From: a virus
IMG/VR virus record: IMGVR_UViG_3300042296_000097
Coordinates: 1 to 47,794 of that record
Direction: 5' to 3' (one strand)
Length of the DNA stretch: 47,794 nt
Shown in pieces: positions 37,199 to 46,151 of this stretch. Positions within the stretch are counted from its first letter, which is position 1; each line of letters begins with the position of its first letter. Under the pieces are notes generated by a model, which saw only the letters and a list, made by a program, of their open reading frames with translations, was not told the DNA's origin and did no database searches. The position numbers and the translations under genes were made by a program.

Positions 37199-38890
37199 AT
37201 GCCAATCTATAAAATACAAGCCGGTAGAATAATAACTGTCAATTCTTACGACTGGGTAGGGGACAAGGGCACAATTTGGTATGATGAGACATTAGGGGAC
37301 CTACGCATAGGTGACGGCGTTACCCCTGGCGGCAGATTACTGCAATTTAATGGTTCGGGTAGTGGCGTTACTATTACAGGCAGCGTATCTAATAGTACTC
37401 AATTGGAAACTAGTTACGCAGGCGATTCCGGTGATGGATTTATTGAAGAAGCCACTGGAAATTTATGGGTATGGGACGGGACAGTTTGGGTTGATGTAGG
37501 AAAAATACAAGGCCCTACAGGCTATACAGGTTCGCAGGGTAATATTGGCTATACAGGCTCGCGTGGAGATACCGGGTACACTGGATCTCAGGGAAATCTC
37601 GGATATACGGGCTACACAGGCAGTCAAGGTTTTACAGGTAGTCAAGGGAATGTAGGTTATACTGGATCAGTTGGTGATACTGGATTTACTGGTAGTCAAG
37701 GCAATACTGGATTTACTGGAAGTGCCGGTGTTGATGGATCAGTTGGTGATACTGGATTTACTGGTAGTCAAGGCAATACTGGATTTACTGGAAGTGCCGG
37801 TGTTGATGGATCAGTTGGTGATACTGGATTTACTGGTAGTCAAGGCGATATAGGATTTACTGGAAGTGCCGGTGTTGATGGATCAGTTGGTGATACTGGA
37901 TTTACTGGTAGTCAAGGCGATATAGGATTTACTGGAAGTCGTGGATATACTGGATCACAAGGTTTTACCGGATCACAAGGTGAATTAGGATTTACAGGTA
38001 GTCAAGGTGATCTAGGTTTTACTGGAAGCATTGGATACTCGGGTTCACAAGGAGAATTAGGATTTACAGGTAGTCAGGGAAATGTGGGCTATGTGGGTAG
38101 TCGAGGTACTGACGGTACTAGTGTACAGATTTTAGGTAGTACTTCTACCTACGCAACTCTCCCCGGGTCCTATCTAGGAAATATCGGTGATGGATACATT
38201 ACATCTGATAATGGCCACTTAAACATTTGGGTCGGTGATGATTGGTTAGATGTTGGAAATATTGTAGGACCGCAGGGAGAGTTAGGGTATACTGGAAGTA
38301 TTGGTTTTACTGGTAGCCAAGGCATAGATGGATATACTGGTTCACAAGGCGATGTGGGCTATGTAGGTTCGAGAGGCAACGTAGGTTATGTAGGTTCGCA
38401 GGGAGAAAAAGGCGATGTGGGCTATGTAGGTTCACAAGGCGATGTGGGCTATGTAGGTTCGAGAGGCAACGTAGGTTATGTAGGTTCGCAAGGAGAAAAA
38501 GGTGATGTAGGCAGCGCCGGTGATCTAGGTTATACAGGTAGTATTGGATTCACAGGTAGTGCAGGTGTTGACGGTGTAATAGGACGTGATGGTTATACAG
38601 GTAGTCAAGGGGACATTGGCTATACAGGTAGTGCCGTAGAAGGTCTTGTTTCAGACGGTATCGGTTCTATTACTATACAATCGGGTTACACCCTAGTATT
38701 TCCAGATGGCTCGGGACAACTGTCAGCTGCACCTAGAATGTATACCAATGCAGATGCTGCAAACGGATTAAGCCTAAGCGATCTTAAACCCGGTGACTAT
38801 TACTATGATGATGTCAATGCTGCTATATTCATTTGTTACGATACTGGATTAGGATATTTTGACATATTAGACTTGACAGTGAGAGCATAA
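37199..38890 (+). CDS. Collagen-like fibre protein (GYTGSQG repeats)
   Basis: 563 residues. The N-terminus contains [15 protein letters not shown], a motif of phage fibre and hyaluronidase-like repeats. A first GYTGSQG-type collagen-like tract (about 105-305) is followed by an [16 protein letters not shown] module (about 305-360), then a second tract (about 360-480) and a folded C-terminus (about 480-563). The Gly-Tyr-Thr-Gly-Ser pattern is a variant of the Gly-X-Y triplet. Likely a trimeric fibre. Confidence 0.8.
   Translation: MPIYKIQAGRIITVNSYDWVGDKGTIWYDETLGDLRIGDGVTPGGRLLQFNGSGSGVTITGSVSNSTQLETSYAGDSGDGFIEEATGNLWVWDGTVWVDVGKIQGPTGYTGSQGNIGYTGSRGDTGYTGSQGNLGYTGYTGSQGFTGSQGNVGYTGSVGDTGFTGSQGNTGFTGSAGVDGSVGDTGFTGSQGNTGFTGSAGVDGSVGDTGFTGSQGDIGFTGSAGVDGSVGDTGFTGSQGDIGFTGSRGYTGSQGFTGSQGELGFTGSQGDLGFTGSIGYSGSQGELGFTGSQGNVGYVGSRGTDGTSVQILGSTSTYATLPGSYLGNIGDGYITSDNGHLNIWVGDDWLDVGNIVGPQGELGYTGSIGFTGSQGIDGYTGSQGDVGYVGSRGNVGYVGSQGEKGDVGYVGSQGDVGYVGSRGNVGYVGSQGEKGDVGSAGDLGYTGSIGFTGSAGVDGVIGRDGYTGSQGDIGYTGSAVEGLVSDGIGSITIQSGYTLVFPDGSGQLSAAPRMYTNADAANGLSLSDLKPGDYYYDDVNAAIFICYDTGLGYFDILDLTVRA
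37664..37930 (+). repeat. 72-bp tandem repeat in the fibre gene
   Basis: A 24-codon unit containing GTTGATGGATCAGTTGG begins at 37730, 37802 and 37874, exactly 72 bp apart, with nearly identical codons. A second internal repeat of 90 bp occurs at 38351 and 38441. Confidence 0.8.
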
Positions 38891-38898
38891 TAAAATAG

Positions 38899-38906
38899 GG
38901 TAAATA
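38899..38906 (+). promoter_or_regulatory. T4-like late promoter box GGTAAATA
   Basis: It lies 7 bases before the GTG at 38914. Confidence 0.6.
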
Positions 38907-38913
38907 TAATACT

Positions 38914-41900
38914 GTGACCATTTATTACTTTCCCTATCCAACAGCTCAACCTGCACCCGCTACTGTAGCAGGTGACAATTACTTCGGTGCTCAAGACGCT
39001 TATATCAACCAAAACGGCGCTGCCAGAACGGGCGTATTAGGTACTGGGTTGTCTGCTGGTAAGATTACACTGGGCAACTACGATTTAACAAAACCTTACC
39101 TGGGCGTAACAGGTTCTAGATTTCCCGGTCTAGCTTCACCTCCTACTCCGCCTAATATTGTAGCAACGACCTTAGTTCCTACATTGAATTTTACACAAGG
39201 CACACTGGCCACCTTTAATCCGGTAAGTGTGTACGGCGGAAGTGCGATACCAACTGAAATTTTAAATGTTAGTATCAATCCTGCACTGCCTGCTGGACTT
39301 GCTATTAAAAAAACTAGAGTTGATCTAAATGTCTCTGGCACTGCTCCTACTATATCAGGATCTGGAACTTCGTGGTCTGTAACATATCAATATACTTCTA
39401 ACGGACAAACTCCTGTTGCTGGAAGTTTTTACGCAGTAAGAGGACAAACTAAAACCAGCTACAACGGAATATGGGAATGTACTGCTGTTACAGTATCCAC
39501 AATCACGCTTAGATATAATGCTAATCCTAGTCTAAGCGGAGGAACATCACCGATAGGACAGGTTGCGTGGAATACAGGTGCAACTGTTAGTATCACTGAT
39601 GCTACTGTTAAATCGATAACAGCAGCGGACACAGTTAATTACTGGTACAACTATCTTGATATTGTTATCGCCGGAACTCCTACAGTAGCATCGCCATCTA
39701 CTTCATATGTAATGACTTTTACAGATGCTAGCGGTCAAACAGGCAGTGCAACATTTACATTAGCTGTTGCCGCAGGAGCAACCCAATTGGGTTCTACACT
39801 AGACACGGCAAGTAGAACACTTACACAAAATTTATCTATTACCGCATTTAAACCAGTTAATGGTACAGGCGGAATTGGAACTTTAACATATTCTATCAAT
39901 CCTGCATTACCTGCAGGACTAACATTTAATACTGCAACAGGATTTATTTCAGGAACACCATCTGTATCTTTTGCACAGAATAATTTTGTTATTACTGTTA
40001 GCGACAGTTCTGGTGCTACTAGCAGTAAGACTTTTAGTTTAGAAATACTTCCTCCGGCGCTAATTACTGTACAAAATGTTTCTAGTAGAACTCTAATTAG
40101 AACTATTGCGTTCACAGCATTTACTCCAGTAACTGCTAGCGGTGGTATAACGCCTTTAGCATTTTCAATTAGTCCAGCATTGCCTGCTGGGTTAAGTTTT
40201 AACACATCAACTGGGGTAGTATCGGGCACGGCCACTGAAGCCATTGCAGCTTCGACTTACACTGTATCAGTTACTGACTCTAGTAGTCCTTCACAAGTTA
40301 GCAGCAAAACTTTTAGTTTAACAGTTGAAGCATTACCTGCTCTTAATTCAACACTACTAGTTGCAACTAGTACATTCATTAAAAATACTACCATTACGGC
40401 ATTTACTCCAGTATCTGCTAGCGGTGGGTATTTAACTTTATCTTATGCAATTAGTCCGGCACTACCTGCTGGATTAACATTCAGTACTACAACTGGTCAA
40501 ATATCTGGTCGTCCTACTGTTACTTCTACTCAGACGCAGTATACAGTTACCATAACGGATCAAGCAACACAAACTACATCAAAACAGTTTACTATTCTAG
40601 TTGGCCCACCTGTATTATCAACGACACTGGCGATTTCTTCTAGAACATTGATTCAGAATTCGCAAGTTAGTGCTCCCTTTACACCGGTAACTGCAAGTGG
40701 TGGCGAAGGTACACTGACATTTGCAATTAGTCCTAGCTTGCCCTCAGGATTGTCATTTAATACTGCGACTGGACAAATAACAGGATCTTCTACAGTTGTA
40801 AGTGCTAACACCAACAACACTGTTACAGTAACTGACAGTAATAGTACCCCACAGACTAGCAGCAAAACATTTAGTCTTAAAGTAGACCCTGCACCTATAT
40901 TGATAATTTCCAGTATTGGTACTAAGACACTGGTTCAAAATCTAGCAGACACTCCTTTTATTCCAATAACTGCAACTGGCGGATTTGGTACACTGACATT
41001 TGCAATTAATCCAGCACTCCCTACAGGTTTAAATTTTAACGCAGCAACTGGACAGGTATCAGGCACCGCTACTATTTTCCGTACTGCTACCAATCATACT
41101 GTAACAGTCTCAGATCAGGCTACACAGTCTGCTAGCGAGAGTTTTAGTTTAACAGTTGAAACGCCTCCATTACAAGCACAACAATCTGTTGCAGGTTCGA
41201 CACTGATTAGAACTGTACCAATTTCAGCATTTACACCAGTGACTGCTACAGGCGGGTCTTTAATTTATTCTTACGGCGTAGCACCAAATTTGTCTGCAGG
41301 GCTAGCATTTAGCACTTCAACTGGACAGATCACTGGAACCCCTACAGTTGTATCAACAGAAACAACTTATACAGTTACTGTTACAGACAGTTTAAGTCAA
41401 ACAGCCAGCAACACATTTAAAATAACAGTAAATGAGCCGCCACCATTAACTACCACTTTGGTTATATCGTCTGCTACATTTAACAGAGTAACCGACACAA
41501 TCAGCATAGTCCCGGTAAGCGCATCCGGCGGCTTTGGTTCAATAAGTTTTGCTATTAGCCCAAGTTTGCCCGCAGGATTAAGTTTTAACAGTGGCAACGG
41601 TAGAATCAGCGGTGTTGCCACAGTATTAGTTAACCAAACTTATACTATTACGGCAAATGATTCTATTGCACAAGTCAGTAGTAAACAATTTAATTTAACG
41701 TTGAACAATCCACCTGTTACTGCAACAACGGTGATTGCTTCAACTACTGCAACAAGAACAAAAGAAACAACAGCATTTAAACCAGTGAACGGCGCTGGAG
41801 GTATTGCTCCTTTGGTTTACAGCATAAGCCCTTCATTACCTGCAACAATGACATTAAATGTCAACACTGGACTCGTTGGCGGTAAACCTAATTCTTTGTT

Positions 41901-43536
41901 GACAGCTACATCTTTTACTGTTATTGTGTCTGACAGTGTAGGGTCTTCAAATTCTTCCACATTCTTGTTAACTGTAATAGATCCTCCGCCAGTTAACACT
42001 GTGTTGAGTACTGCGTCAGTTGAGCTAGTTATAAGTCAAACGATCACACCCGTTATTCCAGTTACTGCCACAGGCGGCGATGGTACACTAGTATTTTCTA
42101 TCAGCCCGAGTTTGCCAACTGGTTTACAATTTGCCAGCAGCACAGGAAGAATAACAGGAACACCTGTTGCACTATTAACTTCTACTAATTTTACTGTTAC
42201 AGTAACTGATAGTTTATCGCAAACCAGCAGTAACACTTTTAGTCTATCTGTAATCGCACAACCGTTAGTTGCCGTAGTTAATAATCCAACTATTGTATTG
42301 ACAGAGTATGTTCAAATTACAGCAGTCAGCCCTGTCACTGCTACAGGCGGCACTGGATCTAAAACATATAGCATTAGTCCTTCGCTTCCTATCGGATTGA
42401 CATTTAACACCGCCAGCGGACAAATTACAGGAACCCCTACTACTGAATCCTCAGCAACTTATACAGTAACTGCATTGGACAGTGTGGGCATAACTGCGTC
42501 GGCTAACTTTAACTTAGTAGTAAATGATGCTGTTCCTCCGTCGTTAGTTGCTGCACCGCAAAACAGCGATGTTGCTTTAGAATTAAACGCTGAAACAGAA
42601 TTTCAGCCAGTGATCGTGTCCGGGGGCTTTGGTGCAGTTACTTATTCTATCAGTCCTAATCTTCCTGCAGGTCTAAGTTTCAACACTGCTACAGGATTTA
42701 TCACTGGTATTCCTACTGTACTGACGAATTCTGCTGCTTTTACTGTGACAGTGCAAGACACAGTTCCACAAACAGCATCAGCAACGTTTAATTTAATTGT
42801 TGTGTTTACACCTGTTGCCGGCGGCAAGGGCTTTACGGGTAGTAAAGGTTATACAGGCAGTATTGGATTTACAGGTAGTCAAGGCATTACAGGTTTCACT
42901 GGTAGTCAGGGTATTGCCGGCGATTTAGGTTACACAGGTAGTCAAGGAGTTGGATTTACAGGTAGTCGAGGCGAATCTGGATTTGTGGGATCAGTTGGAT
43001 ACACTGGCAGTATTGGATTTACTGGTAGCCAAGGAGCTGGATTTACAGGTAGTCAAGGTGAAACTGGATTTGTGGGATCAGTTGGATACACCGGCAGTCA
43101 AGGAACCGGATTCACAGGTAGTCAAGGTGAAACTGGATTTGTGGGATCAGTTGGATTTATTGGCAGTATTGGATACACCGGCAGTCAAGGATCTGGATTT
43201 ACCGGTAGTCAAGGTGAAACTGGATTTACCGGAAGTAAGGGCGATCTAGGATACACTGGTAGCCAAGGTATCCCGGGTGAATATGCTGCTGTTGGTTACA
43301 CTGGTAGCGCCGGATCAGGATCTTCTATTAAAATTGTCGATCAAACAACTACTATAACTAACACCGTTACAAGTATCACATTCTTAGGGGACGGAGTGTC
43401 TGCTGTGTCAAGTGGCACAGGAGCCGTCGTAGTTACTATATCGGGTGGCAGCGGCGCATCCGGTAATTACGATGGCGGGACTCCGGACTCAAATCATGTG
43501 GGCATTACTGCCTTAGATGCAGGCTACATTGTTTAG
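38914..43536 (+). CDS. Giant adhesin-like fibre: twelve Ig-like (He_PIG) repeats plus collagen-like tail
   Basis: 1540 residues from a GTG. About twelve units of 90 residues follow one pattern (TASGG....FSISPALPAGLSFNT.TG.ISG......YTVTVTDS...FSLTV), the putative Ig (He_PIG) fold of adhesins; the first unit carries an insertion. A GYTGSQG collagen-like tract (about 1305-1455) and a folded tip end the protein. Likely a long flexible side fibre for receptor or surface search. No catalytic motif is seen. Confidence 0.82.
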   Translation: MTIYYFPYPTAQPAPATVAGDNYFGAQDAYINQNGAARTGVLGTGLSAGKITLGNYDLTKPYLGVTGSRFPGLASPPTPPNIVATTLVPTLNFTQGTLATFNPVSVYGGSAIPTEILNVSINPALPAGLAIKKTRVDLNVSGTAPTISGSGTSWSVTYQYTSNGQTPVAGSFYAVRGQTKTSYNGIWECTAVTVSTITLRYNANPSLSGGTSPIGQVAWNTGATVSITDATVKSITAADTVNYWYNYLDIVIAGTPTVASPSTSYVMTFTDASGQTGSATFTLAVAAGATQLGSTLDTASRTLTQNLSITAFKPVNGTGGIGTLTYSINPALPAGLTFNTATGFISGTPSVSFAQNNFVITVSDSSGATSSKTFSLEILPPALITVQNVSSRTLIRTIAFTAFTPVTASGGITPLAFSISPALPAGLSFNTSTGVVSGTATEAIAASTYTVSVTDSSSPSQVSSKTFSLTVEALPALNSTLLVATSTFIKNTTITAFTPVSASGGYLTLSYAISPALPAGLTFSTTTGQISGRPTVTSTQTQYTVTITDQATQTTSKQFTILVGPPVLSTTLAISSRTLIQNSQVSAPFTPVTASGGEGTLTFAISPSLPSGLSFNTATGQITGSSTVVSANTNNTVTVTDSNSTPQTSSKTFSLKVDPAPILIISSIGTKTLVQNLADTPFIPITATGGFGTLTFAINPALPTGLNFNAATGQVSGTATIFRTATNHTVTVSDQATQSASESFSLTVETPPLQAQQSVAGSTLIRTVPISAFTPVTATGGSLIYSYGVAPNLSAGLAFSTSTGQITGTPTVVSTETTYTVTVTDSLSQTASNTFKITVNEPPPLTTTLVISSATFNRVTDTISIVPVSASGGFGSISFAISPSLPAGLSFNSGNGRISGVATVLVNQTYTITANDSIAQVSSKQFNLTLNNPPVTATTVIASTTATRTKETTAFKPVNGAGGIAPLVYSISPSLPATMTLNVNTGLVGGKPNSLLTATSFTVIVSDSVGSSNSSTFLLTVIDPPPVNTVLSTASVELVISQTITPVIPVTATGGDGTLVFSISPSLPTGLQFASSTGRITGTPVALLTSTNFTVTVTDSLSQTSSNTFSLSVIAQPLVAVVNNPTIVLTEYVQITAVSPVTATGGTGSKTYSISPSLPIGLTFNTASGQITGTPTTESSATYTVTALDSVGITASANFNLVVNDAVPPSLVAAPQNSDVALELNAETEFQPVIVSGGFGAVTYSISPNLPAGLSFNTATGFITGIPTVLTNSAAFTVTVQDTVPQTASATFNLIVVFTPVAGGKGFTGSKGYTGSIGFTGSQGITGFTGSQGIAGDLGYTGSQGVGFTGSRGESGFVGSVGYTGSIGFTGSQGAGFTGSQGETGFVGSVGYTGSQGTGFTGSQGETGFVGSVGFIGSIGYTGSQGSGFTGSQGETGFTGSKGDLGYTGSQGIPGEYAAVGYTGSAGSGSSIKIVDQTTTITNTVTSITFLGDGVSAVSSGTGAVVVTISGGSGASGNYDGGTPDSNHVGITALDAGYIV

Positions 43537-43544
43537 AATAAATA
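43537..43544 (+). promoter_or_regulatory. T4-like late promoter box AATAAATA
   Basis: It lies 24 bases before the ATG at 43569. Confidence 0.6.
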
Positions 43545-43568
43545 TCCTGTCAACTGGAATATATAAAA

Positions 43569-45812
43569 ATGGCAATACAGATTCAATTTAAAAGGGGGAC
43601 AGCAGCGGAATGGGCTAGCGTTAACCCTGCCCTAGCTGTAGCCGAAATGGGTATAGAAACAGATACTGATCTGTTTAAAATAGGTAACGGCCAGGACAAC
43701 TGGCTAGATTTAGACTACGGCGGGATTCGCGGCTATACAGGTAGTGTAGGTTATGCAGGTAGCGTGGGCAACATTGCAGTCGATAATGTTCTGTATGTTA
43801 GTGAAAGCGGCAACGATGCAAATTCTGGAACTGCACTAAATTTAAGCAAAAGAACTATCAAAGCAGCGTTAGCTATTGCTACTCGCGGTACTACAGTTTT
43901 TGTCAAGAGCGGGGACTACACTGAAGCAAATCCTATCACAGTACCAGATTTTGTATCTGTAATTGGTGATAATTTAAGATCTGTTACAGTTCGTCCACAA
44001 ACTCCCACTAACGACTTATTCTACGTAAACAATGGATCTTACCTAGCACACATGACATTTAAGGATCATGTAAGCCCCTCCGCAGCAGTGGCATTTGATC
44101 CGGACGGTAGTGCAGGTGTTATATCTACTAGTCCATATGTGCAAAACTGCACCAGTATGACCAGCAGCGGTACTGGTATGCGTGTTGACGGGGATCATGC
44201 ACTGGGTACAAAGAGTATGATGGTTGATGCGTTCACGCAGTATAACCAGGGCGGCATCGGCATACATATGTTAAACAGTGGATATGCATCTTTAGTGTCA
44301 GTGTTTACCATTTGCTGCGATGTGGGATTTTTGTGTGAAACAGGCGGATTCTGTTCTATTACCAACAGTAACAGCAGTTTCGGTAACTATGCATTAAAAG
44401 CAGTAGGAGTAAGTCCCGCAAAATACACAGGCAAGGTAGTCAGCACATCTAGTGGTAGAACAATTACTATTGATAATTTAAGTATTAAACCATCCGTGGG
44501 AGATGCTATCAGTTTCGGTACTAGTACATACTATACCATTGTCAGTGCAACTGCATTTAAAACGGGCAACACAGACATTGTCTATCCTATATTAACAGCA
44601 GAAGATGCAGGTTTAAGAAATTCTAGACAAGTTATACTCAACGAAAAGCCAAAATTACAGGTGATGACTATTAATCATGTTCTTGAAACATTTCCAGGAT
44701 TTGATTTTAATCAATTCAAGTGCAGTAGAGACGTAGGTGACATTTTAAATGCTGTGGCATACGACATGGTGTTAAACACTAACTATCAAACTGTGAAAGC
44801 AGGCACGAGTTATTATAGAGCAGCAAGTTTAGTAGTCGTAGAAGATCAATTAACTGAAACATTAAGTGCTATCAGTTTCTTAAAAACCAAGACACTGGCT
44901 TTATTAACTCCGGCAACTACTGCCTATACACGCACATCTAATCTGTTTGATATATTATTAAACATATTAGAGAATGGCGAATCGGCAGCGCCTGCACTGG
45001 CTTATAATACACCAACAGGTGCAAGTACTTCTACTGTTAATGCAGTTACTTTACTTCAGTCTAATAGAGCATTCATTGCAGAAGAAACTATAGCCTATAT
45101 TGCTGATGAATATCCTTCTCTTGTCTACAATACAGGCACCTGCAAGAGAGATGTAGGATATATTATAGATGCAGTAAGTTACGATGTATTATACGGGGGC
45201 AATAGTCAGACTGCCGATGCTGCCGATTCCTACTACGACGGAGCAGTGTTTAGAATACCATTAGAAGAAAAACCTGCTACTATTGCAGCATATGATTTTA
45301 TCAGTACAATTGTAGATGATTGTATATTAGCAACAGCCGTTACTCCATTGCAGTCTAGTGTAGTGCAGAATACTAGTACCACAGCAGGAACATCTACTGA
45401 ATCAGCAAGAGCACAGGCATTAGTAGCAATCGTATCTAACATATTAGAAAACGCTTACTCGAGCACAGTTACCTTACAGTCGTCAGTTAGTCCGGCTGTT
45501 GCGGACAACACTGTGGTATCATTCCATCAATACAGTCAAATACAGAGTTCGGCACACAACTTTGAATGGATTGGTGCAGGTATAAACATCAATTCGGCCT
45601 TGCCCTATCTAGGCGGTGAACCCAACAGTGATAATCAAGCAGTGGCATTAGATGGGGGGAAAGTCTACTATACCGGTACAGACCAGCAGGGAGATTTCCG
45701 TATTGGTAATGACCTGGTTATAAATAACAGCATAGGAACAATATCTGGTAGAACATTTACCAAGAGTCTGTTCGCAGTAATGACGCCATATATACTGGCA
45801 ATAGGATCCTAA
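43569..45812 (+). CDS. Tail spike or fibre with right-handed beta-helix
   Basis: 747 residues. The N-terminus RGTAAEWASVNP, ending in IGNGQDNW, is the phage fibre module also found in major tropism determinants. A short GYTGSVGY linker follows. From about residue 80 a right-handed beta-helix (LYVSESGNDANSGTA, then turns such as VFVKSGDYTEANPITVPD) resembles pectate-lyase-type spikes, some of which cut polysaccharides. Two alike Cys-containing domains (RDVGDILNAVAYDMV and RDVGYIIDAVSYDVL) follow. Enzyme activity cannot be judged from sequence alone. Confidence 0.8.
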   Translation: MAIQIQFKRGTAAEWASVNPALAVAEMGIETDTDLFKIGNGQDNWLDLDYGGIRGYTGSVGYAGSVGNIAVDNVLYVSESGNDANSGTALNLSKRTIKAALAIATRGTTVFVKSGDYTEANPITVPDFVSVIGDNLRSVTVRPQTPTNDLFYVNNGSYLAHMTFKDHVSPSAAVAFDPDGSAGVISTSPYVQNCTSMTSSGTGMRVDGDHALGTKSMMVDAFTQYNQGGIGIHMLNSGYASLVSVFTICCDVGFLCETGGFCSITNSNSSFGNYALKAVGVSPAKYTGKVVSTSSGRTITIDNLSIKPSVGDAISFGTSTYYTIVSATAFKTGNTDIVYPILTAEDAGLRNSRQVILNEKPKLQVMTINHVLETFPGFDFNQFKCSRDVGDILNAVAYDMVLNTNYQTVKAGTSYYRAASLVVVEDQLTETLSAISFLKTKTLALLTPATTAYTRTSNLFDILLNILENGESAAPALAYNTPTGASTSTVNAVTLLQSNRAFIAEETIAYIADEYPSLVYNTGTCKRDVGYIIDAVSYDVLYGGNSQTADAADSYYDGAVFRIPLEEKPATIAAYDFISTIVDDCILATAVTPLQSSVVQNTSTTAGTSTESARAQALVAIVSNILENAYSSTVTLQSSVSPAVADNTVVSFHQYSQIQSSAHNFEWIGAGININSALPYLGGEPNSDNQAVALDGGKVYYTGTDQQGDFRIGNDLVINNSIGTISGRTFTKSLFAVMTPYILAIGS

Positions 45813-45815
45813 AAA

Positions 45816-46151
45816 ATGGCAACGCTACCCTTAAATTCGTTTAAAACTATGGCATTCGAGTTAACAACATCGACGCAGACAATATATGAAACGCCGGCTG
45901 ATATTACTACCATCGTACTAGGCGCTCAGGCAAACAACATAGGTAATGACCCAGTTACTGTTAGATTTACCTTGATTAAAAATGATACAAATTTTGTCAT
46001 GTTAAAAGATTTTGAAATCCCTGTTAATGATGCGGCTGAAGTAACTACAGGTAAATTGGTAATCGAAACAGGTTCATCTGTTACTGCCAGCGCCGGTGCC
46101 AATAACAGTGTAAATTTAATTCTAAGTATTCTAGAAACAAGCAATGAGTAA
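45816..46151 (+). CDS. Small virion protein
   Basis: 111 residues starting MATLPLNSFKTMAFE. Beta-rich, similar in style to tail-fibre-assembly or head-decoration proteins (TTIVLGAQANNIGNDPVTVRF). It lies between the spike gene and the next fibre, overlapping the latter by 8 bases. Not recognised. Confidence 0.72.
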   Translation: MATLPLNSFKTMAFELTTSTQTIYETPADITTIVLGAQANNIGNDPVTVRFTLIKNDTNFVMLKDFEIPVNDAAEVTTGKLVIETGSSVTASAGANNSVNLILSILETSNE

